A stretch of 24,766 nt of DNA from the NCBI GenBank assembly GCA_002377245.1, contig DFPL01000267.1, forward strand, positions 1 to 24,766, written 5' to 3'. The translations under genes and the position numbers were made by a program. Below the pieces are notes generated by a model that did no database searches, was not told where the DNA came from, and was given only the letters and a program-made list of their open reading frames with translations. Origin of the DNA: Enterobacteriaceae bacterium UBA3516. GTDB taxonomy: Bacteria; Pseudomonadota; Gammaproteobacteria; Enterobacterales; Enterobacteriaceae. Positions 6,694 to 13,640 of the stretch are shown here, piece after piece (positions within the stretch are counted from its first letter, which is position 1; each line of letters opens with the position of its first letter).

Positions 6694-7961
6694 GTCGAAT
6701 TAAAAGTGTACGTGGTCGTCGCGTGTGGGATTCCCGCGGCTGGCCAACGGTTGAAGTGGAAGTGCATCTGGAGAACGGCGTATTTGGCCGTGGCATCGCA
6801 CCGGCTGGCGCCTCCTGCGGGATGCACGAAGCGGTGGAACTGCGTGATGGCGGTAAAGCGCTGTCAGGCAAAGATGTGCAGAAGGCGCTGCTCAATATTA
6901 AAAACGAAATCGCCCCTGCGCTTATTGGCACCGAGATTAACGATCAGCAGTTGATCGACAGCATTCTGATTGAACTCGATGGCACCGGTACTTTCTCCCG
7001 TCTGGGGGGGAACGCTTCGGTCGCCTGCTCAATGGCGGCGATTTATGCTGCGGCGAACCATGCCCATCTGCCGCTGTGGAAGTACCTGGCAGGGGATAAA
7101 AAAGTGGCGATGCCGCTGCCGCAGATCCAGATTTTCGGCGGGGGCGCGCATGCCGGTCGTCGCATCGATATTCAGGATTTGATGGTCATTGCCAACGGCG
7201 CAACCTCTTTTGAGGAAGCGCTGGTCATGACCGCCGAGGTCTATCATAGCGCCGGGCGCATCATGAAACAGCGCGGGCATTTGAGCGGTGTGGCGGATGA
7301 AGGCGGCTGGTGGCCTGAGTTCAACAGCAACGAACAGGCGCTCGATACCCTGGTAAAAGCCATTGAAGGCGCAGGCTACATTCCGGGTCAGGATGTCTCT
7401 ATTGCGCTGGATATTGCCTCCTCTGAATTTGGGAAAGCGGGCCGTTACCGGCTGGCGCTGGAATCCTCAGAATATGATTCAGACGGCATGTGCGAACTGC
7501 TGCTCGGCTGGCTGGATCGCTACCCCATTCTCTCGATTGAAGATCCGTTAGCGGAAGATGACGAGGCCGGACTCATTGCCTTCACCAAAGCCGCCGGTTC
7601 GAAAGTGCAAATTGTCGGTGACGATTATTTCGTGACCAATGGCGATCGCGTCAAAGCGGCAGCGCAATTGGGTGCCTGTAACGCCGTATTATTAAAAGCC
7701 AACCAGGCCGGGACGATTACCCAATTACGCACCGCCTTTGCCGAAGCGCAAAAAGCCGGTTATGGCTCGATTGTTTCCGCCCGCTCCGGCGAAACCGAAG
7801 ACAATATTATTGTGCATCTCGCCTTAGGATTAAATGCCGGGCAATTAAAGGTGGGTTCAATGACCCGTTCCGAGCGAACATCAAAATGGAATGAAGCTAT
7901 TCGTCTGGAAGACAGCAATGCCCTGGAATATTTTGGCGTGAAAGCCCTGATTCATAAATAA
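6690..7961 (+). CDS. Enolase-superfamily paralogue with altered active site
   Basis: This 423-residue protein is clearly homologous to phosphopyruvate hydratase along its whole length. Metal ligands Asp241, Glu284 and Asp311, the general base Lys336, the acid Glu204, His154, the phosphate-binding Arg365-Ser366 and Lys387 are all in place. Two residues differ: the histidine of the SHRSGET motif is Ala364 (SARSGET), and the glutamate of the IQEFM motif is Asp163 (IQDLM). The mobile loop also reads PAGASCG instead of PSGASTG. It therefore probably still binds a 2-phospho-carboxylate but with a larger or different group at carbon 3. The ATG at 6690, after GGAGGAAGGAG, overlaps the kinase stop. 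Location in a catabolic cluster next to a kinase, away from pyrG, argues against being the housekeeping eno. The exact reaction is unknown. Confidence 0.88.
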   Translation: MSRIKSVRGRRVWDSRGWPTVEVEVHLENGVFGRGIAPAGASCGMHEAVELRDGGKALSGKDVQKALLNIKNEIAPALIGTEINDQQLIDSILIELDGTGTFSRLGGNASVACSMAAIYAAANHAHLPLWKYLAGDKKVAMPLPQIQIFGGGAHAGRRIDIQDLMVIANGATSFEEALVMTAEVYHSAGRIMKQRGHLSGVADEGGWWPEFNSNEQALDTLVKAIEGAGYIPGQDVSIALDIASSEFGKAGRYRLALESSEYDSDGMCELLLGWLDRYPILSIEDPLAEDDEAGLIAFTKAAGSKVQIVGDDYFVTNGDRVKAAAQLGACNAVLLKANQAGTITQLRTAFAEAQKAGYGSIVSARSGETEDNIIVHLALGLNAGQLKVGSMTRSERTSKWNEAIRLEDSNALEYFGVKALIHK

Positions 7962-8096
7962 CGATTTAAAGATTTGTGTTTTTCCGCTTAGCGGAGCAGG
8001 CGTTATCTCCGGGCCCTACACCTGAATTTTAAATGTCTGTTCTGGTTGTATGAGTTTTTTCAAAAATTATTCAATACATAATTGAAGGAGATTCAA

Positions 8097-9407
8097 ATGA
8101 CCGAGTCCAGTGCCCAGGTTTTGCCTGCGGCCAAACATAAAATGCAGGTCAAACCCATCGTTCAGGTGGGTGCGGGTAATGCCCTGGAAATATATGACTT
8201 TATGGTTTACGGCTATTATGCACGTTATATTTCTCAGGCTTACTTCCCGTCAGATAATGAATATGTTTCGTTAATGCTCACTCTGATGACATTCGCCTTG
8301 GGTTTCTTCGCCCGCCCGTTTGGAGCGATTATTCTCGGGGCCTACACCGACCGTCACGGGCGCAGAAAAGGGCTGATTATGGCACTGGCTCTGATGTCCG
8401 TGGGTATTCTCTGCGTGGCGTTGACGCCCACCTACGCCTCCATTGGCATGGCTGCGCCGGTTATCGTCATCCTGGGCCGTTTGCTACAGGGCTTCTCGGC
8501 GGGTGCCGAACTGGGCGGCGTGGTGGTTTATCTGGCAGAGATTTCGCCGCCAAACCGCCGTGCGTTCTACACCTGCTGGCAGGTGGGTTCTCAACAGTTC
8601 GCGGTGATGGCAGCGTCCCTAATCGGCCTGGTGCTGCTGTACACCCTGAGCACTGAAGAGCTACACGACTGGGGCTGGCGTATTCCGCTGCTGATAGGCT
8701 GTGCGGTTATTCCACTCATGTTCTGGCTGCGTTCTAATTTGCAGGAAACCGAGGTCTTTGCGAAAAAGAAAACCACGCCAAGCGTGAAAGAGATCTGCTC
8801 AAGCCTCGTCTCTGGCTGGCGCATCATCCTGACCTGCATGGGTATGGTGGCGATGGCCACCGTGACCGCCCAGACCGTCACCACCTATGCCCCTACCTTT
8901 ATCAAAAGTCTGAACCTTGGTGAACACGTCGGCTTCATCACCCTGTTCTTCGTGGGCCTGTCGATTCTGTTGTGGTTACCGGTCACGGCAATGATTGCCG
9001 ACCGTGTAAACAGAAGAACCATGCTGATTGTGGTGACACTGACCGGCGCCATCACCGCCTGGCCGCTGCTCTCCTGGCTCGCGGCAGACCCTACCGTGTT
9101 CAAATTTGTGGTGTTTGAGCTGTGGTTCTCGTTTATGTACGCCTGTTATAGCTCCGTTCAGGTGGCGGCGATGGTGGAACTGGTACCGGCCCATGCGCGA
9201 ACGGCGGGCTACTCGTTTGCTCAGGCCGTGGCCGCTGCCGTCCTCGGTGGCCTGACTCCGGCAATATGTACCTGGCTTAACCACACCTTTAGCAGTAATG
9301 CGATGGTGGGCGTGTGGCTTGGCTTTAACGCCGTACTAAGCTTGCTGGCGGTATTAACCCTCGACCATAAACAGACAGCCATTAATCAGACGAAAGAATT
9401 GCATTAA
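8097..9407 (+). CDS. MFS transporter, MHS family, citrate/tricarballylate symporter-like
   Basis: A 436-residue inner-membrane protein with 12 predicted helices. It resembles proton-coupled citrate (CitA) and tricarballylate (TcuC) symporters, with matching blocks such as GAYTDRHGRRKGL between helices 2 and 3, GRLLQGFSAGAELGG in helix 4 and WGWRIPLLIGC before the central loop. It likely imports the carboxylic acid that feeds the cluster, which would make that substrate a di- or tricarboxylate or similar acid. I chose the ATG at 8097 because AAGGAG (8085-8090) lies six bases upstream. A TTG at 8082 would add five residues but precedes the ribosome binding site. It is 135 bases after the enolase gene on the same strand, and is followed by a hairpin before the dehydrogenase gene. 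Confidence 0.85.
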   Translation: MTESSAQVLPAAKHKMQVKPIVQVGAGNALEIYDFMVYGYYARYISQAYFPSDNEYVSLMLTLMTFALGFFARPFGAIILGAYTDRHGRRKGLIMALALMSVGILCVALTPTYASIGMAAPVIVILGRLLQGFSAGAELGGVVVYLAEISPPNRRAFYTCWQVGSQQFAVMAASLIGLVLLYTLSTEELHDWGWRIPLLIGCAVIPLMFWLRSNLQETEVFAKKKTTPSVKEICSSLVSGWRIILTCMGMVAMATVTAQTVTTYAPTFIKSLNLGEHVGFITLFFVGLSILLWLPVTAMIADRVNRRTMLIVVTLTGAITAWPLLSWLAADPTVFKFVVFELWFSFMYACYSSVQVAAMVELVPAHARTAGYSFAQAVAAAVLGGLTPAICTWLNHTFSSNAMVGVWLGFNAVLSLLAVLTLDHKQTAINQTKELH

Positions 9408-9463
9408 TTAATTGCTGACCAAACAGCAGTACATCGATTAAGTTGGTGTACTGCTGCAATTAA
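9408..9463 (+). repeat. Intercistronic hairpin between transporter and dehydrogenase genes
   Basis: CAGCAGTACA (9424-9433) and TGTACTGCTG (9447-9456) form a perfect 10-bp stem with a 13-base loop. Outer arms TTAATTG (9408-9414) and CAATTAA (9457-9463) extend it. TGCTG at 9413-9417 can instead pair with CAGCA at 9424-9428. No T-tract follows. It begins right after the transporter stop and ends 14 bases before the next start, so it may be an RNA processing or stability element that sets different expression of the two genes. Confidence 0.55.
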
Positions 9464-9477
9464 ACTGGAACAGGTAA

Positions 9478-10440
9478 ATGATGAAAATTGTTATTTTAGA
9501 TGGTGGTGTACTTAACCCTGGCGATCTTTCATGGGACAAACTTCAGCAACTGGGAGAAATAACCGTATACGACACATCTGAACCCCATCAGGTTGTTGAA
9601 AGACTGGCTGATGCCGATGTCGCAATAATTAACAAAGTGGTATTAACCGAAAAAGAATTTAGCCAGTGTCCGAACCTGAAATTTATTGGCGTGACGGCAA
9701 CGGGCTATAACGTGATTGATTTAGAAGCGGCCAAAAACCACGGCGTGGTGATCTCCAACGTCCCCACTTACGGCACGTCCACCGTTGCCCAGTTTACCAC
9801 CGCACTGATGCTGGAACTCTGCAACCAGGTCGGCCTGCATGACGCGGATGTGCATGCAGGTGGCTGGGGTAAAAAACCCGACTTCTGTTACTGGCTGAAA
9901 CCCATGCTGGAAGTGGCAGGCAAAAACGTCGGCATTATCGGCTACGGGCGCATCGGTCAGGCGTTTGGCGCGGTGGCCCAGGCGTTGGGCATGAACGTGC
10001 TGGCCTATGACGAATACCAAAACAAAGCGCTGGAAAACGACCGCGTCCGCTATGTCGACCTTGATACCCTCTATGCCGAAGCGGATGTCATCAGCCTGCA
10101 CTGCCTGTTGACGCCTAAAACCCAGGGCATGATCAACGCCGATGCCCTGCGCAAAATGAAGAAATCCGCCCTGCTGCTGAATGCTTCGCGTGGCGATCTG
10201 GTAAACGAAGCCGATCTCGCCGATGCACTGAATAATGGCGTCATTGCCGGTGCCGCCGTTGACGTGCTCTCCAAAGAGCCGCCGGTGCCCGAGAACCCGA
10301 TGCTGACGGCGAAAAACTGCATCATCACGCCGCACATTGCCTGGGCCTCAGTCGAGGCACGTGGACGCATCCTGGCGACCACGGTCGATAACGTTAAAGC
10401 GTTTATTGATGGAGCGCCACAGAACCGCGTCGGTCACTGA
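9478..10440 (+). CDS. D-isomer-specific 2-hydroxyacid dehydrogenase (glycerate dehydrogenase-like)
   Basis: A 320-residue NAD(P)-dependent oxidoreductase that should interconvert a 2-oxo acid and its D-2-hydroxy acid in the cytoplasm. The Rossmann glycine motif GYGRIG is followed by the catalytic triad of the family: Arg238 (NASRGDLV), Glu267 (SKEPP) and His286 (PHIAWAS). Overall it is closest in style to glycerate/hydroxypyruvate dehydrogenases. Start codons at 9478 and 9481 are adjacent; CAGG just upstream is the only ribosome-binding-like sequence. It lies between the transporter and the hydratase in the same orientation. In this context it may oxidise an imported D-2-hydroxy acid to the 2-oxo acid used by the hydratase and aldolase, or remove a 2-oxo intermediate. 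The direction cannot be read from sequence. Confidence 0.88.
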   Translation: MMKIVILDGGVLNPGDLSWDKLQQLGEITVYDTSEPHQVVERLADADVAIINKVVLTEKEFSQCPNLKFIGVTATGYNVIDLEAAKNHGVVISNVPTYGTSTVAQFTTALMLELCNQVGLHDADVHAGGWGKKPDFCYWLKPMLEVAGKNVGIIGYGRIGQAFGAVAQALGMNVLAYDEYQNKALENDRVRYVDLDTLYAEADVISLHCLLTPKTQGMINADALRKMKKSALLLNASRGDLVNEADLADALNNGVIAGAAVDVLSKEPPVPENPMLTAKNCIITPHIAWASVEARGRILATTVDNVKAFIDGAPQNRVGH

Positions 10441-10467
10441 TAATCTGCACAACATTACCCTAAATAA

Positions 10468-10520
10468 TTCACGTTTCAGGAAGGCGGAAAGCGCACATAC
10501 AACGTGAAGTATGACGGGTA
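10468..10520. repeat. Probable internally deleted ERIC (IRU) element
   Basis: TTCACGTT (10468-10475) and AACGTGAA (10501-10508) are perfect inverted arms. The segment joins a TTCAGGAAGGCGG block to a GCGCACAT and GAAGTATGACGGGT block. From memory these are the two ends of the enteric ERIC repeat with its middle part missing. It lies between the dehydrogenase and hydratase genes and would be transcribed with them, the usual setting for ERIC copies. Confidence 0.5.
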
Positions 10521-10536
10521 AGAAAAGAGAAAAACG

Positions 10537-11319
10537 ATGGAAAACAACATAATCAAAGCGGCCGACTTGCTGCGCCAGGCCTGGGATAACAACGAAGCGG
10601 GCGAGCCGATTCGCGACATGGTGGACAGCGAAAACCTGACCACCGCCTACATGATTCAGGATTACAACGACAAGATCTGGCAGGCGCAGGGGCGCCGCCT
10701 GGTGGGCCGCAAGCTGGGGCTGACCAACAAAGCGGTGCAGCAGCAGTTCGGCATTTCTGACCCGTGCTACGGCAACATCTACGCCGATATGGTACTGATC
10801 GACGGGGCCGAGGTAACCAAACCGGTGGTGAGCGACCAGCGTGTCGAGACCGAAATTGCCGTGGTGCTGAAAAAAGACCTCACGCAGACCGAACATACCC
10901 TTCTCGATATCATCAATGCCGTTGACTACATCCTGCCCGCCTTCGAAATTTGCGACAGCCGCGTGACCGGCTGGAACGTGCAGTCCTGCGACTTCGTGGC
11001 CGACAACGCCGCCGCCTGCCTGGTGGTTCTGGGCACGAAGCCGGTCTTCCTCTCCGACTGCGATATCACCCGCAGCGAGATGGTTACCAAACGCGGCGAC
11101 GAGGTGGTGTCGCAAGGTAAAGCGACCGCCATCCTCGGCCATCCACTGCATGCGCTGAAGTGGCTGGCGGATGACCTGGTACGCATCGGCAAGCCGCTGC
11201 GGGCCGGTGAGTTTGTCATCACTGGCGCGATTGGCCCGGCGGTCTCCGCTAAACCGGGTGATGCATTCGACGCAGAAATCACCGGTATAGGGCTTATCAG
11301 CACCCGCTTCGCCTTATAA
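10537..11319 (+). CDS. 2-keto-4-pentenoate hydratase (MhpD/HpaH) family enzyme
   Basis: A 260-residue cytoplasmic hydratase of the fumarylacetoacetase-related MhpD/HpcG family. Members add water to 2-oxo-alkenoates to give 4-hydroxy-2-oxo acids in aromatic meta-cleavage pathways. It resembles MhpD more than HpaH: GRRLVGRKLGLT near residue 52, QQQFG, the metal-binding acidic residues in RVETEIAVVL (about 102-111), FVADNAA and LGHPLHALKWLA. The preceding ribosome binding site is weak (AAGAG region), and the ERIC-like element sits just before it. No aromatic ring-cleavage gene is nearby, so the role is probably not in phenolic degradation. Paired with the aldolase, it should hydrate a 2-oxo-enoate and pass the product on for cleavage. 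The true substrate is unknown. Confidence 0.87.
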   Translation: MENNIIKAADLLRQAWDNNEAGEPIRDMVDSENLTTAYMIQDYNDKIWQAQGRRLVGRKLGLTNKAVQQQFGISDPCYGNIYADMVLIDGAEVTKPVVSDQRVETEIAVVLKKDLTQTEHTLLDIINAVDYILPAFEICDSRVTGWNVQSCDFVADNAAACLVVLGTKPVFLSDCDITRSEMVTKRGDEVVSQGKATAILGHPLHALKWLADDLVRIGKPLRAGEFVITGAIGPAVSAKPGDAFDAEITGIGLISTRFAL

Positions 11320-11358
11320 GAACCTCTCCTGTTAAGTACCCTCACACTTAAAGGATAA

Positions 11359-12126
11359 ATGATGGAACTGCCAAAAAATCATTTTAAACATGCGATAAAA
11401 AACAACACCCTACAGCTTGGGCTGTGGACCCAACTCGGGAGCTATATTGCCGCCGAGATGCTCTCCGGCTGCGGCTACGACTTTATTGGCCTCGACGCTG
11501 AGCATGGTCCAAGCGAATACATAGAGATTTACGCCCAGCTGCAGGCCTGTGCGGCAGGCGGCCCTACGCAGCCTATCGTACGCATGCCTAACCACGATAT
11601 TTCGCTGATCAAGCGCTACCTCGATGCCGGCGTGAATACCCTGATGGTGCCGCAGGTGGATACCGTCGAGCAGGCAAAAGCGCTGGTTGCCGCGGTACGC
11701 TACCCGCCCAACGGCGTGCGTGGCTACTGCGGTGCTCCGCGCGCCTCCGGCTTTGGCCGCATTAAAAATTACGCCACGACCTGCGAGGAAGAGATCTGCC
11801 TGATTGTGATGCCAGAGACCACCCAGGCGCTGGAAAATATCGACGCCATGGCAGCGATTGACGGCATTGATGCGTTCTTTATCGGCCCCGGCGATCTCGC
11901 GGCAAGCCTCGGCTACATTGGGCAACCGATGCACCCGGAGGTAATTAAGGTCATTGAAGAGACCGGCAGACGGGTCAACGCGGCCGGAAAAGCCGTTGGC
12001 ATTTTGTGTACTGATGAGGCGCAAACCCGCCGTTATATCGAACGGGGTTTCCAGATGATTGCCATTGGCTCCGATCAGGGGTTACTGACGAAAGGCGCGG
12101 AACAGCTGCTGGCAACGTTCAGATAG
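11359..12126 (+). CDS. HpcH/HpaI-family class II aldolase
   Basis: A 255-residue metal-dependent pyruvate aldolase. HpaI-type enzymes cleave 4-hydroxy-2-oxo acids to pyruvate plus an aldehyde. Family residues are present: His49 (DAEHGPS) as acid/base, Arg75 (IVRMPNHD) for pyruvate, and metal ligands Glu153 (MPETTQ) and Asp179 (IGPGDLAA). The residues just before Glu153 read IVMPE rather than the VLVQIE of HpaI, so the substrate pocket may differ; related enzymes include keto-deoxy-rhamnonate and keto-deoxy-glucarate aldolases. Numbering is from the ATG at 11359. The ATG at 11362 is spaced better from AAGGA (11351-11355) and may be the real start. It is the last gene of the cluster, with a terminator 38 bases downstream. 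Confidence 0.9.
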   Translation: MMELPKNHFKHAIKNNTLQLGLWTQLGSYIAAEMLSGCGYDFIGLDAEHGPSEYIEIYAQLQACAAGGPTQPIVRMPNHDISLIKRYLDAGVNTLMVPQVDTVEQAKALVAAVRYPPNGVRGYCGAPRASGFGRIKNYATTCEEEICLIVMPETTQALENIDAMAAIDGIDAFFIGPGDLAASLGYIGQPMHPEVIKVIEETGRRVNAAGKAVGILCTDEAQTRRYIERGFQMIAIGSDQGLLTKGAEQLLATFR

Positions 12127-12163
12127 TTTCTCGAAGCTGGGTAGTAACATTGGATAGACGTTT

Positions 12164-12195
12164 CCGGATGCGCCTGATGGCCCATCCGGTTTTTT
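12164..12195 (+). terminator. Rho-independent terminator of the enolase cluster
   Basis: CCGGATG (12164-12170) pairs with CATCCGG (12183-12189), followed at once by six T residues (12190-12195). It ends plus-strand transcription after the aldolase gene. The T-tract overlaps the stop codon of the convergent LacI-type gene, so the two units share very little intergenic DNA. Confidence 0.8.
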
Positions 12196-13222
12196 AGCGT
12201 ACGTGATTAAACGCTTTCGTCGAGCCGCCGAGCACCAGTTGCGGCGTAAAAAGCTGGCTTTCGGTGCTGGCGTAAAACACCTCAGGCGAGAGAGGCGTTT
12301 CCTGATTCAACAGCCTGTCGATGATGTTGATGCAGGCGTCGGAGATCTGCTTTTCAGGCAGAGAGATAGAGGTCAATTTGACCTCCAGCAGGCTTCCCCA
12401 GGAGACGTCACCGTAAGCCACCAGCGAGAGATCGTCAGGAATGGCGATGTTCAGCTCTTTGGCGGCCAGCAGGATGCTCATGGCGTAGCGTGGGCTGCCG
12501 AGCACCAGCGCGCTGGGAGGCTGCACTGAGCGCATAATGCGCCGGAAGGCATCGCCGCCAAATTCGGCCTGGGGCGGTCCCACATAGATAATATCCTCAA
12601 GCGCCTGCTGCTGTTCGGCGGAAAAGTTTTGCAAAAATCCCTGCAAGCGCTCAGCGCCTGTACTGAGCTGCTGGGCAGAACCGATATAGCCAATGCGCGT
12701 ATGCCCCAACTCGCGCAGATGCTTCACCGCCTGGGTAATGCCGTAACGCTCGTCAATGGCAATCACCGGCGTTGCAAGATGGTCGTGATGGCGCAGAAGC
12801 TGGACGGCATTGGTGCGCATCACCAGTTCCTGAGTTTCCGGTAACGGGTTAGCGGTCGGGGCGAAGATAATGCCGTCGACCCGTGCCGTCATCAGGCGCA
12901 GCAGTGCGGCGTGCTCCATCTCCGGTTTATCACCGCTGATGCTAAGCATCATCTGCCAGGAACGCTCGGCCGCCACATGGGCAATGGCGTTGGTGATGGT
13001 AATAAAGAAGTCATTCTGGATGTCAGGGATCACCAGCCCAAACGCACCGGTGCTGGCGTTGCGCAGCGCGCGGGCGGCGCTATTCGGGATGTAGCCATAC
13101 TCTCGGGCGGCCTGCAAAACGCTCTCTTTGGTGGCCTGACTGATGGCAGGATGACCGTTTAATGCACGCGAGACCGTGGTGTGTGATAGGCCTAGAATGG
13201 CAGCCAATTTTTTTATTGTCAC
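12194..13222 (-). CDS. LacI/GalR-family transcriptional regulator
   Basis: A 342-residue regulator with an N-terminal LacI helix-turn-helix (MTIKKLAAILGLSHTTVSRAL, about residues 1-21), a hinge helix near 48-56 (NSAARALR) and a periplasmic-binding-protein-like effector domain from about residue 60. The start is a GTG at 13220-13222 with AAGGTGA seven bases upstream on the minus strand. It converges on the kinase-to-aldolase cluster and is the most likely local repressor, with the cluster substrate or an intermediate as inducer. The best operator candidate is the palindrome at 5446-5461, and a related half-site (13411-13417) lies upstream of its own gene. It could instead act on the divergent flavoprotein gene at 13641. 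Confidence 0.92.
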   Translation of the reverse strand: MTIKKLAAILGLSHTTVSRALNGHPAISQATKESVLQAAREYGYIPNSAARALRNASTGAFGLVIPDIQNDFFITITNAIAHVAAERSWQMMLSISGDKPEMEHAALLRLMTARVDGIIFAPTANPLPETQELVMRTNAVQLLRHHDHLATPVIAIDERYGITQAVKHLRELGHTRIGYIGSAQQLSTGAERLQGFLQNFSAEQQQALEDIIYVGPPQAEFGGDAFRRIMRSVQPPSALVLGSPRYAMSILLAAKELNIAIPDDLSLVAYGDVSWGSLLEVKLTSISLPEKQISDACINIIDRLLNQETPLSPEVFYASTESQLFTPQLVLGGSTKAFNHVR

Positions 13223-13640
13223 TGCGTCACCTTATTGTCGTCCTGACCAGGCTTTTCCTGTTTATGGATAAAGCCGGAGAAGGTAATGATAATCCTGACT
13301 CTTTTTTTGTGATAATGCATGAGATATATTATGCAAAAGCCATAATAACAGGTTCTTATTTCTGGCACTATTTATTTGCAAGCGCCATATTCACTCAAAT
13401 TAATTATACAGTGTGCAAACTTATAAATATTTTATCTTGCCTGTAACGCTTTTTTATTATTACGCGAGCATCCGGGATGACGGATATTTCGGTCAATCCG
13501 TGTTTCTTTTGTTACGCTATCTCATAAGCCCGTAGCCCTTTTTCTCATCCCTTGCCCTGAAAATCAATGCGACAGCCGTCACGCTTTTGCATCAGGGACT
13601 ATGCTGTAAACTGGATCAGTTTTTGTCAGAGGAGCAGTTA
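13223..13640. other. Divergent promoter region between lacI-type gene and flavoprotein gene
   Basis: No gene was found in these 418 bases. The sequence is AT-rich from about 13290 to 13465. It contains GTGTGCA (13411-13417), identical to half of the palindrome at 5446-5461, and an 11-base palindrome CATCCGGGATG (13469-13479). TGCAT and ATGCA with a 10-base spacer lie at about 13316-13335. The region must hold promoters for both divergent genes, but I cannot assign boxes with confidence. Confidence 0.5.

Noticed and set aside
6690..7961. Housekeeping enolase (eno)
   Set aside because: Two near-invariant active-site positions are changed, pyrG is not adjacent, and the gene is embedded in a catabolic cluster.
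9721..10335. 204-codon minus-strand frame opposite the dehydrogenase gene
   Set aside because: Antisense shadow of a gene with an intact catalytic triad; no ribosome binding site or family motif.
11410..12024. 204-codon minus-strand frame opposite the aldolase gene
   Set aside because: Antisense shadow of a well-supported gene; no domain.
13306..13322. CRP site (TGTGATAATGC) upstream of the flavoprotein gene
   Set aside because: Only the left half matches; the right half has almost no agreement with TCACA.
13363..13380. Sigma-54-like TGGCAC and TTGCA upstream of the flavoprotein gene
   Set aside because: The GG and GC doublets are 12 bases apart instead of 10, a spacing RpoN does not tolerate well.
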